Shown here in pieces: positions 51,650-60,690 of a stretch of 64,000 nt of DNA (its first letter is position 1; the number at the start of each line of letters is the position of its first letter). The position numbers were made by a program, and so were the translations under genes. The notes below the pieces were generated by a model. It had not been told where the DNA came from. It saw only the letters and a list, made by a program, of their open reading frames with translations, and made no database searches. Source of the DNA: UBA6244 sp965140775 (lineage in GTDB: Bacteria; Bacteroidota; Bacteroidia; Bacteroidales; F082); assembly GCA_965140775.1 (NCBI GenBank), contig OZ223471.1:2170001-2234000 (forward strand), given 5' to 3'.

Positions 51650-54600
51650 TTACTTCCTCACCACCTTCACAGTGGCTTTCAATTCTCCATTTTCACTTAT
51701 TCTGAGCCAATAAATACCTGAGCGCAAAGATTTCGTGTTCAATTGGGTTTTATTCCCAACCGAAATGCTGCTCAATAGTAATTTCCCGGAACCATCAACA
51801 AGTTCCAACTGACGTTCGGCTTCGTTAGGAAAGGAAATGCTCAGCATGTGTGTTACCGGATTTGGATAAACCACATAAGCTGCGGCAGGTTCGTTGTTTA
51901 TGCCCACAGGAATCAGGATGTAATCCACTTTGGTTTCTGTATCAATTCCTCCCGGACCGGTGGCTGTGAGCGAAACGGTGTAGTTTCCAACAGATACATA
52001 GGTATGTTCGGGATTCACCTCCTGTGAGGTGCCTCCATCTCCAAAATCCCAGTCATATTGGTCCACCATGCCCGTTGTTGTATTGGAAAAAGCGACCATC
52101 AAAGGTGCCTCTCCGAAAGTGGGATTGGCGGTAAAGTCGGCCACCGGGGCTTCCACGGCCATCACCTGAATGTAATTGGTTTTAGTCATGAAGTTGGTGC
52201 CACCGGGACCCGAAACCGTCAGGTTAACCGTGTACTGACCGGCTGTGGTATATTCGTGTACGGGGTTTTGCTCGGGTGAGTTGTTACCATCACCAAAATC
52301 CCAGGTCCAGGTGTCGATTTCACCCACCGACTCATCGTTGAAGATTACTGTCAAAGGAGCGAATCCGCTGGTAGGAGCACCTGTAAAATCGGCAATTGGA
52401 GGAACGGCAATCACCTCAATATAATCCGTTTTCGTTTCGGTATCGCTGCCCCCGGGTCCTGATGTGGTGAGGGCAACGGTATATATTCCGTGGCTATTGT
52501 AGGTGTGCACCGGGTTTTGATCTGTTGACGATTCTCCGTCGCCAAAATCCCAACTCCAGGCATCCATATTACCGGTTGAGAGGTCGGTAAAGGTTACTTG
52601 CAGTGGTTCCACTCCTGAAAGGGGAGTACCTTCAAAATCGGCGATGGGAGCGGGGATGGTGGTAACGGTAATGTAATCCACTTTGGTTTCTGTGTCCGAT
52701 CCGGCGGTTCCTGAAACGGTAAGACTAACGGTGTATGTTCCAACGGCCGTATAGGTATTCGAAGGATTCAGGTCTGAGGAAGTGTTTCCATCGCCAAAAT
52801 CCCAGCTGTATGTGTCAAAAGTACCGGTGCTCAGGTTGGTAAAGGTCACCACATCGTTTACCATCACTGTTGTGTTGTTGGCCACAAAATCCGCCGTTGG
52901 AGGGGTGGCTGTACTTGTGTAAAGATCAGATTCCCAGAGACCTCTCCCAAAGGTTCCAGCACGCAACAAACTGTTGGCGGGATTGGCATCGTCGTAATAA
53001 ATGTCAAGTTCAGTCACTACTACATTGGGCATTCCGTCGAAAAAAGGCACCCAGTTGGCCGTGCCGAGCTTCAGGTAAACGCCCACATCTGTCGCGGCAT
53101 ACAGTTCTGTTTCGGTGGTATTTTGTTTGTTCTGAATGATGCTGTTGATGGGCAACTGGGGCAGTCCGGCAGAAATATTTGTCCAGGTACTACCTCCATT
53201 ATTGGTTTCGTAAACGCCCAACGAATTAAAACCACTCATGCTAACCCAAACCCTGTCGGGGTTGTCGTTGCTTACCCAAATATAGGTGATGTCGGCAGAT
53301 GCTGTGGGCAACGACCCTGTGATTGTTGACCAGGTATTTCCGCCGTTAGTGGTACGGTAGAGCACGCCATATGTAGCAGCGTAAATATAATCGGAATTGG
53401 AAGGAGCCACCGTCAACGACTGTAGATTATAACCTCCAAAGTTACTGATTTGTGTCCAGTTATTCCCTTGGTCAGTGGATTTCCAAACATCTGAAAAGCC
53501 CACGAACAGGGTTTCATGATTGTTGGGATCAAGTGTGTATGGAGTTACCCATGCACCACTTCCGCTGATTCCTCCTGAAATGGGGGTGGAGTTATTCCAT
53601 TTGTTGTATGTTCTGATAATATCCCCATAATATAAGGAACCATATTGTACATCGTCGTCGGTAAAATCGATGATGCATTCCATGCCGTCGCCGCCAATTA
53701 CATCATCCCAACCGGAGGGCATCAGTGCTTTGGTTCCATTGTCTTGTAATCCGGCAATGACATCGGTTGTGCTGGTCTGTGCCGTTGAAATACGATACAT
53801 CTGACTAATTTCCAGTGTGTTGCCAATATGTGACCAAGTGCTGCCGTTGTTTGTTGTTTTGTAAACACCTCCGTCGTTGCCTTCAAAAAGCTCGGAGGTA
53901 GTTCCTCGATAGACCAAAGTGTGTTTGTCGGCATGAACGGTAGTGGCTGTACCACCACAATTGCTCGACCAATGGTTGTTGATGGACCAGCTATTGCCTC
54001 CATCGCTGCTCTTCCATGTGTTCACACCGCCCACGAAAACCGTATTTTCGTCGTTGGGATCGGCGGCAATACACAGATCGTACCAGGCCTGACCACCCGA
54101 ATCTCCTCCGCTGCAATCCCAACCCATCAGGTTGTAGCTATCGAAAACCAAAGAGAAAGAACTTCCACCGTCAATGGATTTGTATATGCCTTTAAGTCCG
54201 TTACTTGTGTTGGCAACCAGAGCGTAAACCACCAATGGATTGTTAGGACTAACGGCCAACTCGGTACGACGACCACCGCTAATATTATTCACGATGGTCC
54301 AGTTTTGCCCGCTGTTGGTGCTTTTATATACTTTTCCATCGGTATCACTCCCAAAAATTACTGTGTTGTCGGAAGGGTCGAATTCGATGTCCACATAATC
54401 GGTGGTAATCAATTGAGTCCAGGTGGTTCCTCCATTGGTTGTTTTATAAAAACCATTGGAGGTAGCAGCATAGAGCTTGTTCTGGTCGATGGGGTCAACC
54501 AAAAGTTTATATACCAAACGTTGTTGGTCTGCTGTCCAGTTCATACCCGTGGTTTGCCATGTGGCTCCTCCATTTGTAGATTTCAGCACACCAACCGAAT

Positions 54601-55213
54601 AGGTGTCGGAGTGGTCTTTGTCGCCTGTGGCCAGATAGATGGTTTCGGTACCGCCATTGGCCAACACCTTGATATCACCCACACCCAGGGTGGCATTGTC
54701 GTCGCCCAAAGGAATCCAGTTGTTGCCGCCATCGGTGGTTTTCCATATTCCTCCTGCTGCTGCGCCAATGTATAGGGTGTTGTTATCGGTAGGGTGGAAG
54801 GCAACACAATTGATTCTGCCCAATCCGGCATAACCTCCGGGAGTTTCAGAGGGTCCCATGGAACTCCAGTTGCCGCTCAGACTTCTGGCAGATTTTTCCT
54901 GTAGGTAGATGTCGCGGGTGGAACTTGCCGGAAAATTACCGGTTTGTTTGTCGATACGTGTCTGCCAATACCATTCCCAGCGTTTAAATTGTTTGTAACC
55001 AATGGCTTTGGTTTTCTCACCGGATTCATTCAGGTAATATCCTTTTTCCACATGAAAAGGTTCCCAATAATCGTAAAAGGCCTTTTGATAGTCGTAAAAA
55101 GTCAATTGATTTTGCTCCACTTTTTCCTGCGGGAGCATTGATTTCCAGGGTTGGGCTGAGCCCGAAACTATCATCACAAAAGATAGAATTAGGCTAAGAT
55201 AAAATTGCTTCAT
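51650..55213 (-). CDS. T9SS-secreted sortilin-like (BNR) protein with four PKD domains
   Basis: A secreted protein of about 1187 residues. The start at 55213 gives a signal peptide (about 1-21, ending SGSAQ). Residues about 110-770 form a ten-bladed VPS10/sortilin-like propeller marked by repeated STNGGxTW or TTNGGxTWxxI Asp-box-like motifs (for example IWKTTDGGNNWIPLG, VLKSTNGGATWQT, VYKSTNSGQNW). Four PKD domains follow (about 790-1105), each with WDFGDG and ending TVSLTxSGxxGSDTETKxDYI. The last 75 residues are a T9SS sorting domain (VYPNPVTHML, GIYWLRI). Similar proteins bind or degrade surface substrates; here no catalytic residues are evident. It is convergent with the FG-GAP gene. Confidence 0.9.
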   Translation of the reverse strand: MKQFYLSLILSFVMIVSGSAQPWKSMLPQEKVEQNQLTFYDYQKAFYDYWEPFHVEKGYYLNESGEKTKAIGYKQFKRWEWYWQTRIDKQTGNFPASSTRDIYLQEKSARSLSGNWSSMGPSETPGGYAGLGRINCVAFHPTDNNTLYIGAAAGGIWKTTDGGNNWIPLGDDNATLGVGDIKVLANGGTETIYLATGDKDHSDTYSVGVLKSTNGGATWQTTGMNWTADQQRLVYKLLVDPIDQNKLYAATSNGFYKTTNGGTTWTQLITTDYVDIEFDPSDNTVIFGSDTDGKVYKSTNSGQNWTIVNNISGGRRTELAVSPNNPLVVYALVANTSNGLKGIYKSIDGGSSFSLVFDSYNLMGWDCSGGDSGGQAWYDLCIAADPNDENTVFVGGVNTWKSSDGGNSWSINNHWSSNCGGTATTVHADKHTLVYRGTTSELFEGNDGGVYKTTNNGSTWSHIGNTLEISQMYRISTAQTSTTDVIAGLQDNGTKALMPSGWDDVIGGDGMECIIDFTDDDVQYGSLYYGDIIRTYNKWNNSTPISGGISGSGAWVTPYTLDPNNHETLFVGFSDVWKSTDQGNNWTQISNFGGYNLQSLTVAPSNSDYIYAATYGVLYRTTNGGNTWSTITGSLPTASADITYIWVSNDNPDRVWVSMSGFNSLGVYETNNGGSTWTNISAGLPQLPINSIIQNKQNTTETELYAATDVGVYLKLGTANWVPFFDGMPNVVVTELDIYYDDANPANSLLRAGTFGRGLWESDLYTSTATPPTADFVANNTTVMVNDVVTFTNLSTGTFDTYSWDFGDGNTSSDLNPSNTYTAVGTYTVSLTVSGTAGSDTETKVDYITVTTIPAPIADFEGTPLSGVEPLQVTFTDLSTGNMDAWSWDFGDGESSTDQNPVHTYNSHGIYTVALTTSGPGGSDTETKTDYIEVIAVPPIADFTGAPTSGFAPLTVIFNDESVGEIDTWTWDFGDGNNSPEQNPVHEYTTAGQYTVNLTVSGPGGTNFMTKTNYIQVMAVEAPVADFTANPTFGEAPLMVAFSNTTTGMVDQYDWDFGDGGTSQEVNPEHTYVSVGNYTVSLTATGPGGIDTETKVDYILIPVGINNEPAAAYVVYPNPVTHMLSISFPNEAERQLELVDGSGKLLLSSISVGNKTQLNTKSLRSGIYWLRISENGELKATVKVVRK

Positions 55214-55304
55214 TTTTTCAACGTTAAATATTCGTGTGTAAAAATATAGATATCCCAACAAGAAACGGGAAATACCTGATGAAAAGTGGACCGATTAGAA
55301 ACAA

Positions 55305-57344
55305 TCAAGCCTTTTTTATTTTCTCAATTTCAAGGAAGGCAGCTTCCGGCGTGGTAACGGGCAAGCGGCAGCTTCCATTTTGGCAGACATAAATTTGTAG
55401 TTGACCTTCCCGAAACCGATCTTTGAATAACGACCAATTTGAGGGTTGTTGGCAGCCGGTAACATACAGTTGCGGATGATAGGTTTCCTTAAATTTTTGA
55501 ACCATTTTCAAGGCATTGGGCCCCGCCACCACCACTTCGATGGGATTGGACAGGTATCTCAACAACCACTGCAGCCAACCGGAATAGCCTGAAGGATAAG
55601 TTGTTGCCGGGGAAACCACGTCGGTAGTCATTTTCTCCGCCCTGTTTCGGTAATTCATATCTCCAGTGAGCAAACTGATTTCAAGGAGGTTGGAGGCCAT
55701 TACGGCATTTCCCGAAGGCATCACATTGTCGTGAATGTCGGTACTGCGGTCGAACAGCGCCCGGTCTTCGTCGGAGGTAAAGTAGTACAGGCCTGTTTCC
55801 GGATTTAAAAAGTGGGTATCGGTATATTGAAGGATGGTGATGGCCTTGTCCAGCCAGGTTTCCGTAAAGGTAACCCGATACAAATCCAGAAAGGCACGAA
55901 TCACCAATGCCTGGTCGTCCAAATGTCCGTTTACGGCGCTTTTTCCGTTTTTATACGTGTGAAATAAGGCACCTGTTTCCTGTAAAAGTTTCTCTGAAAT
56001 AAACTCCGCGATTCGTATAGCAGCGTGCAAGTATTCAGGATGGTGTAATGCTTCCCGGGCATTTACAAACCCTGAGAGCATGAGGGCATTCCACGAAGTG
56101 AGGATTTTGTCATCCAGCGAAGGAAAGGGGCGTTGGTCGCGATGGGGCAGGAGCAGTGCCTTCCATTCTTTGACCATTGTTTTCAACTTCATGAGCGAAA
56201 GTTGGTGCTTTTCAGCGAATGCTTCATCGGTAGCCGACTTAATCAATACATAATGACCCTGTTCCCAGTGTCCGGATTCATCCACTTGATAATAATCGGA
56301 AAACAGGTCCATGTGATGCCCCAACAAATGCTGCAATTCGTCTTTTGTCCAAACATAGTGTTTTCCTTCCTCTCCTTCACTGTCGGCATCCAAAGCTGAG
56401 AAAAAGGCTCCTTCGGGCGACTGAAGGCGGGTTTGGAGAAAGGAAAGGGTTTCTTCGACAACAATGGCATACCTCTGATGACCAAACGCCCGGAAAGCCC
56501 TGGAATAAAGACTTACGAGTTGGGCATTGTCGTACAACATTTTTTCAAAGTGTGGCACATGCCAGCGAATGTCGGTGGAATAGCGGGCAAAACCTCCGGC
56601 CAACTGGTCGTAAATACCGCCAAACGACATGCGGTCGAGGGTAAGTTCCACTTGGTCAAGGATGGATTGGTCGTGGTGAAGAAGGCCATAATCCAGCAAA
56701 AAATCCAGGTTGGCCGGCAGCGGGAACTTGGGGGCATGGTTGCTGCCACCGTAAACTTTATCAAACGAAACAGACCAGCTCTCAACAATATCCCGAATAA
56801 AGCTATTACCTAGTTTTTCAATGGGTGTGGGCTTTATTTTGGGTTCAAACTGCTTCATCCCCGATTGAATTTCCTCTGCATACTTATTCACTTCATCGGG
56901 TTTTTGTTGAAAAACGTTGGTGAGCTGCTCCAGTATGCCCATCCATCTGTTTTTGGGAATGTAGGTGCCGCCCCAAAGCGGACGTCCATCGGGCAAGGCT
57001 ATCATGTTGAGTGGCCATCCGCCGTTGCCGTTCATGAGTTGCAGCGCATTCATATATACTTGGTCCACATCCGGACGTTCTTCCCTGTCCACTTTTACCG
57101 ACACGAAATGGGTATTCATAAGATGGGCTACATCCTCATTTTCAAAACTTTCGTGTTCCATTACATGACACCAATGGCAGGCTGAATATCCAATGGAGAT
57201 GATAAGCAGTTTATTTTCATTCTTTGCCCGTTGCAGGGCTTTTTCACCCCAGGGGAGCCAATGAACGGGATTTTTGGCATGCTGGAGCAGGTAGGGACTT
57301 GATTCGTGTATGAGTTCGTTTTGATGGGTCGGATGAGCTGTCAT
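55305..57344 (-). CDS. Thioredoxin-domain protein of the YyaL/SSP411 (DUF255) family
   Basis: A 679-residue cytoplasmic protein. The N-terminal thioredoxin-like DUF255 domain (about 1-165) begins NELIHESSPYLLQHAKNPVHW and has the CxxC active site in SACHWCHVMEHESFEN (near 54-69), then NGNGGWPLNMIALPDGRP and GGTYIPK. The remainder (about 200-670) is an (alpha/alpha)6-barrel-like domain with GGIYDQLAGGFARYSTD, WHVPHFEKMLYDNAQLVSLY, DDKILTSWNALMLSG and MPSGNAVMASNLL. The family is widespread (human SPATA20) and lacks a firmly established activity. Length is normal. It appears to be a single gene. Confidence 0.93.
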   Translation of the reverse strand: MTAHPTHQNELIHESSPYLLQHAKNPVHWLPWGEKALQRAKNENKLLIISIGYSACHWCHVMEHESFENEDVAHLMNTHFVSVKVDREERPDVDQVYMNALQLMNGNGGWPLNMIALPDGRPLWGGTYIPKNRWMGILEQLTNVFQQKPDEVNKYAEEIQSGMKQFEPKIKPTPIEKLGNSFIRDIVESWSVSFDKVYGGSNHAPKFPLPANLDFLLDYGLLHHDQSILDQVELTLDRMSFGGIYDQLAGGFARYSTDIRWHVPHFEKMLYDNAQLVSLYSRAFRAFGHQRYAIVVEETLSFLQTRLQSPEGAFFSALDADSEGEEGKHYVWTKDELQHLLGHHMDLFSDYYQVDESGHWEQGHYVLIKSATDEAFAEKHQLSLMKLKTMVKEWKALLLPHRDQRPFPSLDDKILTSWNALMLSGFVNAREALHHPEYLHAAIRIAEFISEKLLQETGALFHTYKNGKSAVNGHLDDQALVIRAFLDLYRVTFTETWLDKAITILQYTDTHFLNPETGLYYFTSDEDRALFDRSTDIHDNVMPSGNAVMASNLLEISLLTGDMNYRNRAEKMTTDVVSPATTYPSGYSGWLQWLLRYLSNPIEVVVAGPNALKMVQKFKETYHPQLYVTGCQQPSNWSLFKDRFREGQLQIYVCQNGSCRLPVTTPEAAFLEIEKIKKA

Positions 57345-57508
57345 GAGGTAGTTTTAGTAAATCCTAGACCGCAAAACTACTAAAAAAGCACTCATGCTTC
57401 CGGTGGAGCGTCCGGCTATTGGCTTGTGATTGCTACAATTTTTCATGTTTATTTACCTCTCCGAATGGCAGATAAACCTTAGTTTTACAGTTTAAAGTTC
57501 GTAAGCAT

Positions 57509-58207
57509 ATGATGAAAAAATCCCTTTGGCAAACAGTTGTTATCTTGTTGTTTACCATGATATTGTCGCTTCAGCTTACCGCGCAATCCACTGTTTTTGT
57601 CAGTTTAAATGGCGGACTTACCGTGCCCGTTCTGAAATTTGCGTCCAACAATCCCGAAGACGGAAGTTTTGCCAACCCGGGGGTGAGTTTTGGTGGCGAG
57701 GCTGTATGGTATTTTCGCCCACATTGGGGAGTTGGTGTAGAAGCTAACGTAAATAACAACCCGCTTGATGTTAGTGCTTTAACCCAAGAAAAGTTGAAGG
57801 AGGATCCCTTTTTGGAAGAGTTGTCCATTCGGGCAGAATCTTTCCGGACTACCACGGTTACTGCCGGGGTATATGGAAAATATCCCCTGAATTCCCGCTT
57901 CTCGGTGGGTGGCAAAATCATGGCCGGATGGATCAGATGTGAGACGGCCTACCAGCTTTATCGCACGCAGTATTATCAGGTTGGGCCTACCTATTATGAA
58001 ATTACTTCTTCCCGTGATGACGCGTTTTTGGTTGTGCCCGGCATCGGAATCACTTATTTATTTCCACGGGGCATCGGCTTTAAGTTGGACGGAGAGTATA
58101 TCAGTAAACAAATGGCTTTCCCTTTTCAAACCAGCCAAGGGTTGGTAAATAAAGAACGACAGGTGAGTTATTTCCAGGTGATGTTGGGGTTGGTTATCGG
58201 GATTTAG
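57509..58207 (+). CDS. Putative outer-membrane beta-barrel protein
   Basis: A 232-residue protein with a signal peptide (about 1-26, ending QLTAQ). The mature sequence alternates beta strands and turns: STVFVSLNGGLTVPVL, GVSFGGEAVWYFRPHWGVGVEANV, FSVGGKIMAGWIRCE, FLVVPGIGITYLFPRGIGFKLDGEYIS, and a final strand VSYFQVMLGLVIGI. This matches small porin-like outer-membrane barrels of the OmpW/PorT-like type seen in Bacteroidota; function is not assignable. ATGs at 57509 and 57512 are equivalent. The octamer repeat array begins immediately after the stop. Confidence 0.75.
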   Translation: MMKKSLWQTVVILLFTMILSLQLTAQSTVFVSLNGGLTVPVLKFASNNPEDGSFANPGVSFGGEAVWYFRPHWGVGVEANVNNNPLDVSALTQEKLKEDPFLEELSIRAESFRTTTVTAGVYGKYPLNSRFSVGGKIMAGWIRCETAYQLYRTQYYQVGPTYYEITSSRDDAFLVVPGIGITYLFPRGIGFKLDGEYISKQMAFPFQTSQGLVNKERQVSYFQVMLGLVIGI

Positions 58208-58208
58208 G

Positions 58209-58680
58209 GTTTAAGGGTTCAAATGTTCAAGGGTTCAAGAGTTCAATGGTTCAAGGGATCAATGGATCAATGGATCAATGGATCAATGGATCAAAGGTTC
58301 AAGAGTTCAAATGTTCAAGGGGTCAAGGGTTCAAGAGTTCAAGAGTTCAAGGGTTCAAATGTTCAAGGGGTCAAGGGTTCAAGAGTTCAAGGGTTCAAGG
58401 GTTCAAGGGTTCAAGGGTTCAATGGATTAATGGATCAATGGATCAAAGGTTCAAGGGGTCAAGGGTTCAAGAGTTCAAATGTTCAAGGGTTCAAGAGTTC
58501 AAGGGTTCAAGGGTTCAATGGATCAAGGGATCAATGGATCAATGGATCAATGGTTCAATGGTTCAATGGTTCAAGAGTTCAATGGATCAAAGGTTCAAGG
58601 GTTCACCCCGAAGGCTTTTAGGGCATGGGGCAAAGGGTCGGGTGGACAAGGGTTCAGGAATTCGGGAGTTCAATATTTGA
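58209..58680. repeat. Degenerate 8-bp tandem repeat array (AAGGGTTC)
   Basis: About 50 units of consensus AAGGGTTC, with variants AAGAGTTC, AATGGATC, AAATGTTC and AAGGGGTC, run almost without interruption to about 58600. Sparser units continue to 58680. Higher-order blocks repeat (for example the AATGGATC clusters). The period of 8 keeps frames open and creates false repetitive ORFs (GSRVQEFK-like). A single unit also occurs at 19856-19866. It is not a CRISPR array because there are no spacers. Confidence 0.92.
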
Positions 58681-58779
58681 GTCCACTCCGAAAAGCCATT
58701 CAGGCATAAAATGGTTGATAAAATTACTTCGACATAAAATTTTCTCACATTGTATAGAAAATGCAAAATGCAGATAAGC

Positions 58780-59106
58780 AAAACTTTATATAAATAAGAC
58801 TCTGCGGTACTTTGCGAAAAACTCCGCGACCTTTGCGGTTAAAAATTTGATTAATACTTATCGGAGTAGACTCATATTTTAGTTTTACCCGGTTTGGTTA
58901 TTTTGTTGGTGTTGATATCCTGAAGGGATTATATGTTTATAGATAGAATTGGCACAGTAAATTATTCGACCCCGACGGGGTCGAACAATAAATTCCTCAA
59001 ATTATGGATTCCCGATTCCTTCCGCCCGGGAATGAATTCCGGGGCTAATTGTCATGCGTACCTACGGTACTTTTGGCTCTATCCTCCTAACTTCGGACTC
59101 CCTACT
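58780..59106. repeat. Composite palindromic spacer and left part of a heptamer array
   Basis: No gene. It contains a degenerate repeat (CTCTGCGGTACTTTGCG then CTCCGCGACCTTTGCGG, 58800-58840), palindromes CGACCCCGACGGGGTCG (58968-58984), a CCCGGG-centred hairpin (about 59025-59045) and GTACCTACGGTAC (59058-59070). From 59089 on it carries heptamers ACTTCGG and ACTCCCT, which are interrupted by the IS3 element. Confidence 0.65.
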
Positions 59107-59158
59107 TGTCAATGCCTGAAATACGTTGACCACTTTTAACAACTAAAAACGATTAAAA

Positions 59159-59584
59159 ATGGCAACAAGAGATGACTTTAAAATGACAAGAGCAGAGCGA
59201 AGCCTTCGTCATTTTAGTGACAGTTTTAAGATTCAAAAAGTACGAGAATTAGAAACTGGCAAAACAAAAGTTTCCGAACTTTGTAAACAATATGAAGTAG
59301 CAGATACCACTGTTTACCGTTGGTTAAACAAATTCGGAACTATGAAAGATAAGAAGGAACGTCTTATAATAGAGACAGATAGCGACACGAAACAGCTTTT
59401 GTCTCTTAAGAAAAAAATTGCTGATCTTGAACGAATAGTAGGTCAAAAGCAGATTTTGATAGACTTTCAGCAGAAGATGATAGAGCTGGCCGAAGAAGCC
59501 TATGGAGTAGATATAAAAAAAAAATTTTCTACCGAACAATCGAATACATCTGGCATCACCGAGAGCAATTCAGATTTAGCATGA
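59159..59584 (+). CDS. IS3-family transposase OrfA
   Basis: A 141-residue IS3 OrfA. The helix-turn-helix (about 18-58) reads FSDSFKIQKVRELETGKTKVSELCKQYEV then TTVYRWLNKFG. A leucine-zipper-like helix (about 80-110) with LLSLKKKIADLERIVGQKQ mediates multimerisation in the family. Near its end, ten consecutive A residues (59515-59524) form a slippery site in the frame of VDIKKK. A -1 shift there leads directly into the upstream extension of OrfB. The stop (59582-59584) overlaps the OrfB ATG as ATGA, which also allows coupled re-initiation. Confidence 0.93.
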   Translation: MATRDDFKMTRAERSLRHFSDSFKIQKVRELETGKTKVSELCKQYEVADTTVYRWLNKFGTMKDKKERLIIETDSDTKQLLSLKKKIADLERIVGQKQILIDFQQKMIELAEEAYGVDIKKKFSTEQSNTSGITESNSDLA

Positions 59585-60519
59585 ATGGGCTGTATAAAAG
59601 TTTGAATATCAGCAAACAGTCTTTCCATCAGATGATGGATCGAAAGCGAAAAGTCAATTCTGAGCAGAGACAAATAGTGCTACTTATTTATCAGATTCGC
59701 CAGGATCATCCGACAATGGGTATTCGAGACATGTACTATAAATTACGTCCCCAGACGATGGGAAGAGATAGGTTTGAGGAGTTTTGTTTACTAGAAGGGT
59801 TGACCGTAGAAAGAGCTAAAAATTGGAGAAAGACTACAGATAGTAGCGGAGTAGTTCGATTTGATAATTTATTAAAAAACATGAAGTTAACCTCGATAAA
59901 TCAGGCATGGCAGAGTGATATAACCTATTTTGAGGTCAATGGAATATTCTATTATATTACACTCATAGAAGATTCCTTTTCTAGACGGATATTGGGATAT
60001 TCAGTTTCTAAGAGGTTGACAACAGAACAAACGACCCTGCCAGCCTTAAAGATGGCTATTCGTCTAAGAATCAGTGAGAATATCACTATAGTAGGAGTAA
60101 TCTTTCATTCAGATGGAGGGGGTCAATATTATGATAAAGAATTCTTAAGGATCACCTCAAAATCAGGTATTGTAAATAGCATGTGTGAGTACCCTTGGGA
60201 AAATGGAAAGGCAGAGCGGCTGAATGGGGTAGTAAAGAACAATTATCTGATTCATAGGAATATAAAAAACTTTGAGCAGCTTAAAAAAGAAGTTGACCGA
60301 ACAGTTTCACTATACAACAAAGAAAAACCTCATATTGAGTTGGGAAGAAAAAGTCCATGCGACTTTGAAAAAGATTATCTTTGGAACGGACAACAATCCG
60401 ACGGTGAGAAGTCAACGACGGAATTAACAACTCAGAAACCGGAGGGTATTTCAGCCCTTCGGGCTGAGGACAACAATCCTTCGGGCTCAAATATCACTCA
60501 TGAATTGACAACTCAGTAG
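59581..60519 (+). CDS. IS3-family transposase OrfB (DDE integrase core)
   Basis: A 312-residue catalytic subunit. It opens GLYKSLNISKQSFHQMM and HPTMGIRDMYYKLRP. The DDE triad is visible: Asp in WQSDITYF (near 120), Asp in FHSDGGGQYY (near 180) and Glu in ENGKAERLNGVVKNNYL (near 212). The frame is also open upstream to the A10 run, encoding IFYRTIEYIWHHREQFRF, so the true transposase is probably the OrfAB frameshift fusion. The C-terminal 40 or so residues (after CDFEKDYLW) are a low-conservation extension. Element ends and target duplication are intact. Confidence 0.93.
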   Translation: MNGLYKSLNISKQSFHQMMDRKRKVNSEQRQIVLLIYQIRQDHPTMGIRDMYYKLRPQTMGRDRFEEFCLLEGLTVERAKNWRKTTDSSGVVRFDNLLKNMKLTSINQAWQSDITYFEVNGIFYYITLIEDSFSRRILGYSVSKRLTTEQTTLPALKMAIRLRISENITIVGVIFHSDGGGQYYDKEFLRITSKSGIVNSMCEYPWENGKAERLNGVVKNNYLIHRNIKNFEQLKKEVDRTVSLYNKEKPHIELGRKSPCDFEKDYLWNGQQSDGEKSTTELTTQKPEGISALRAEDNNPSGSNITHELTTQ

Positions 60520-60566
60520 ATGAAAGAAAGTGAATGAAAACGGTCAACGTTATTTAGGCATTAACA

Positions 60567-60675
60567 ACTTCGGACTCCCTACTCCATACTTCCAACTCCC
60601 GACTTCCGTCTTCCAACTTCCTACTTCGGACTCCTTACTCCCAGCTTCGGACTCCCAGCTCCCCGTTTCCTACTA
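60567..60675. repeat. Heptamer tandem array (right part, interrupted by IS3)
   Basis: About fifteen 7-bp units such as ACTTCGG, ACTCCCT, ACTCCAT, ACTTCCA, ACTCCCG, ACTTCCG and GCTTCGG. It is in phase with the units left of the IS3 element at 59089-59106. Same repeat type as at 6616-6868. Confidence 0.9.
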
Positions 60676-60690
60676 ATCAACATACTGATA

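Larger units (their letters stand above)
59107..60566 (+). mobile_element. IS3-family insertion sequence
   Basis: Element of 1460 bp with TG...CA ends. The left inverted repeat begins TGTCAATGCCTGAAAT and the right one (reverse complement) TGTTAATGCCTAAATA; both continue ACGTTGACC. A 3-bp target duplication ACT lies at 59104-59106 and 60567-60569. It carries orfA and orfB with a slippery A10 run. Removing the element with one ACT restores a continuous 7-bp repeat array. It looks intact and potentially active. Confidence 0.93.

Noticed and set aside
53921..54775. 284-residue plus-strand ORF
   Set aside because: Fully antisense to the sortilin-like T9SS gene, which has signal peptide, repeats and sorting domain; a shadow frame caused by the repeated propeller codons.
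58209..58680. CRISPR-like array or repetitive protein gene
   Set aside because: Units are 8 bp, contiguous and without spacers. The open frames only reflect the repeat period.
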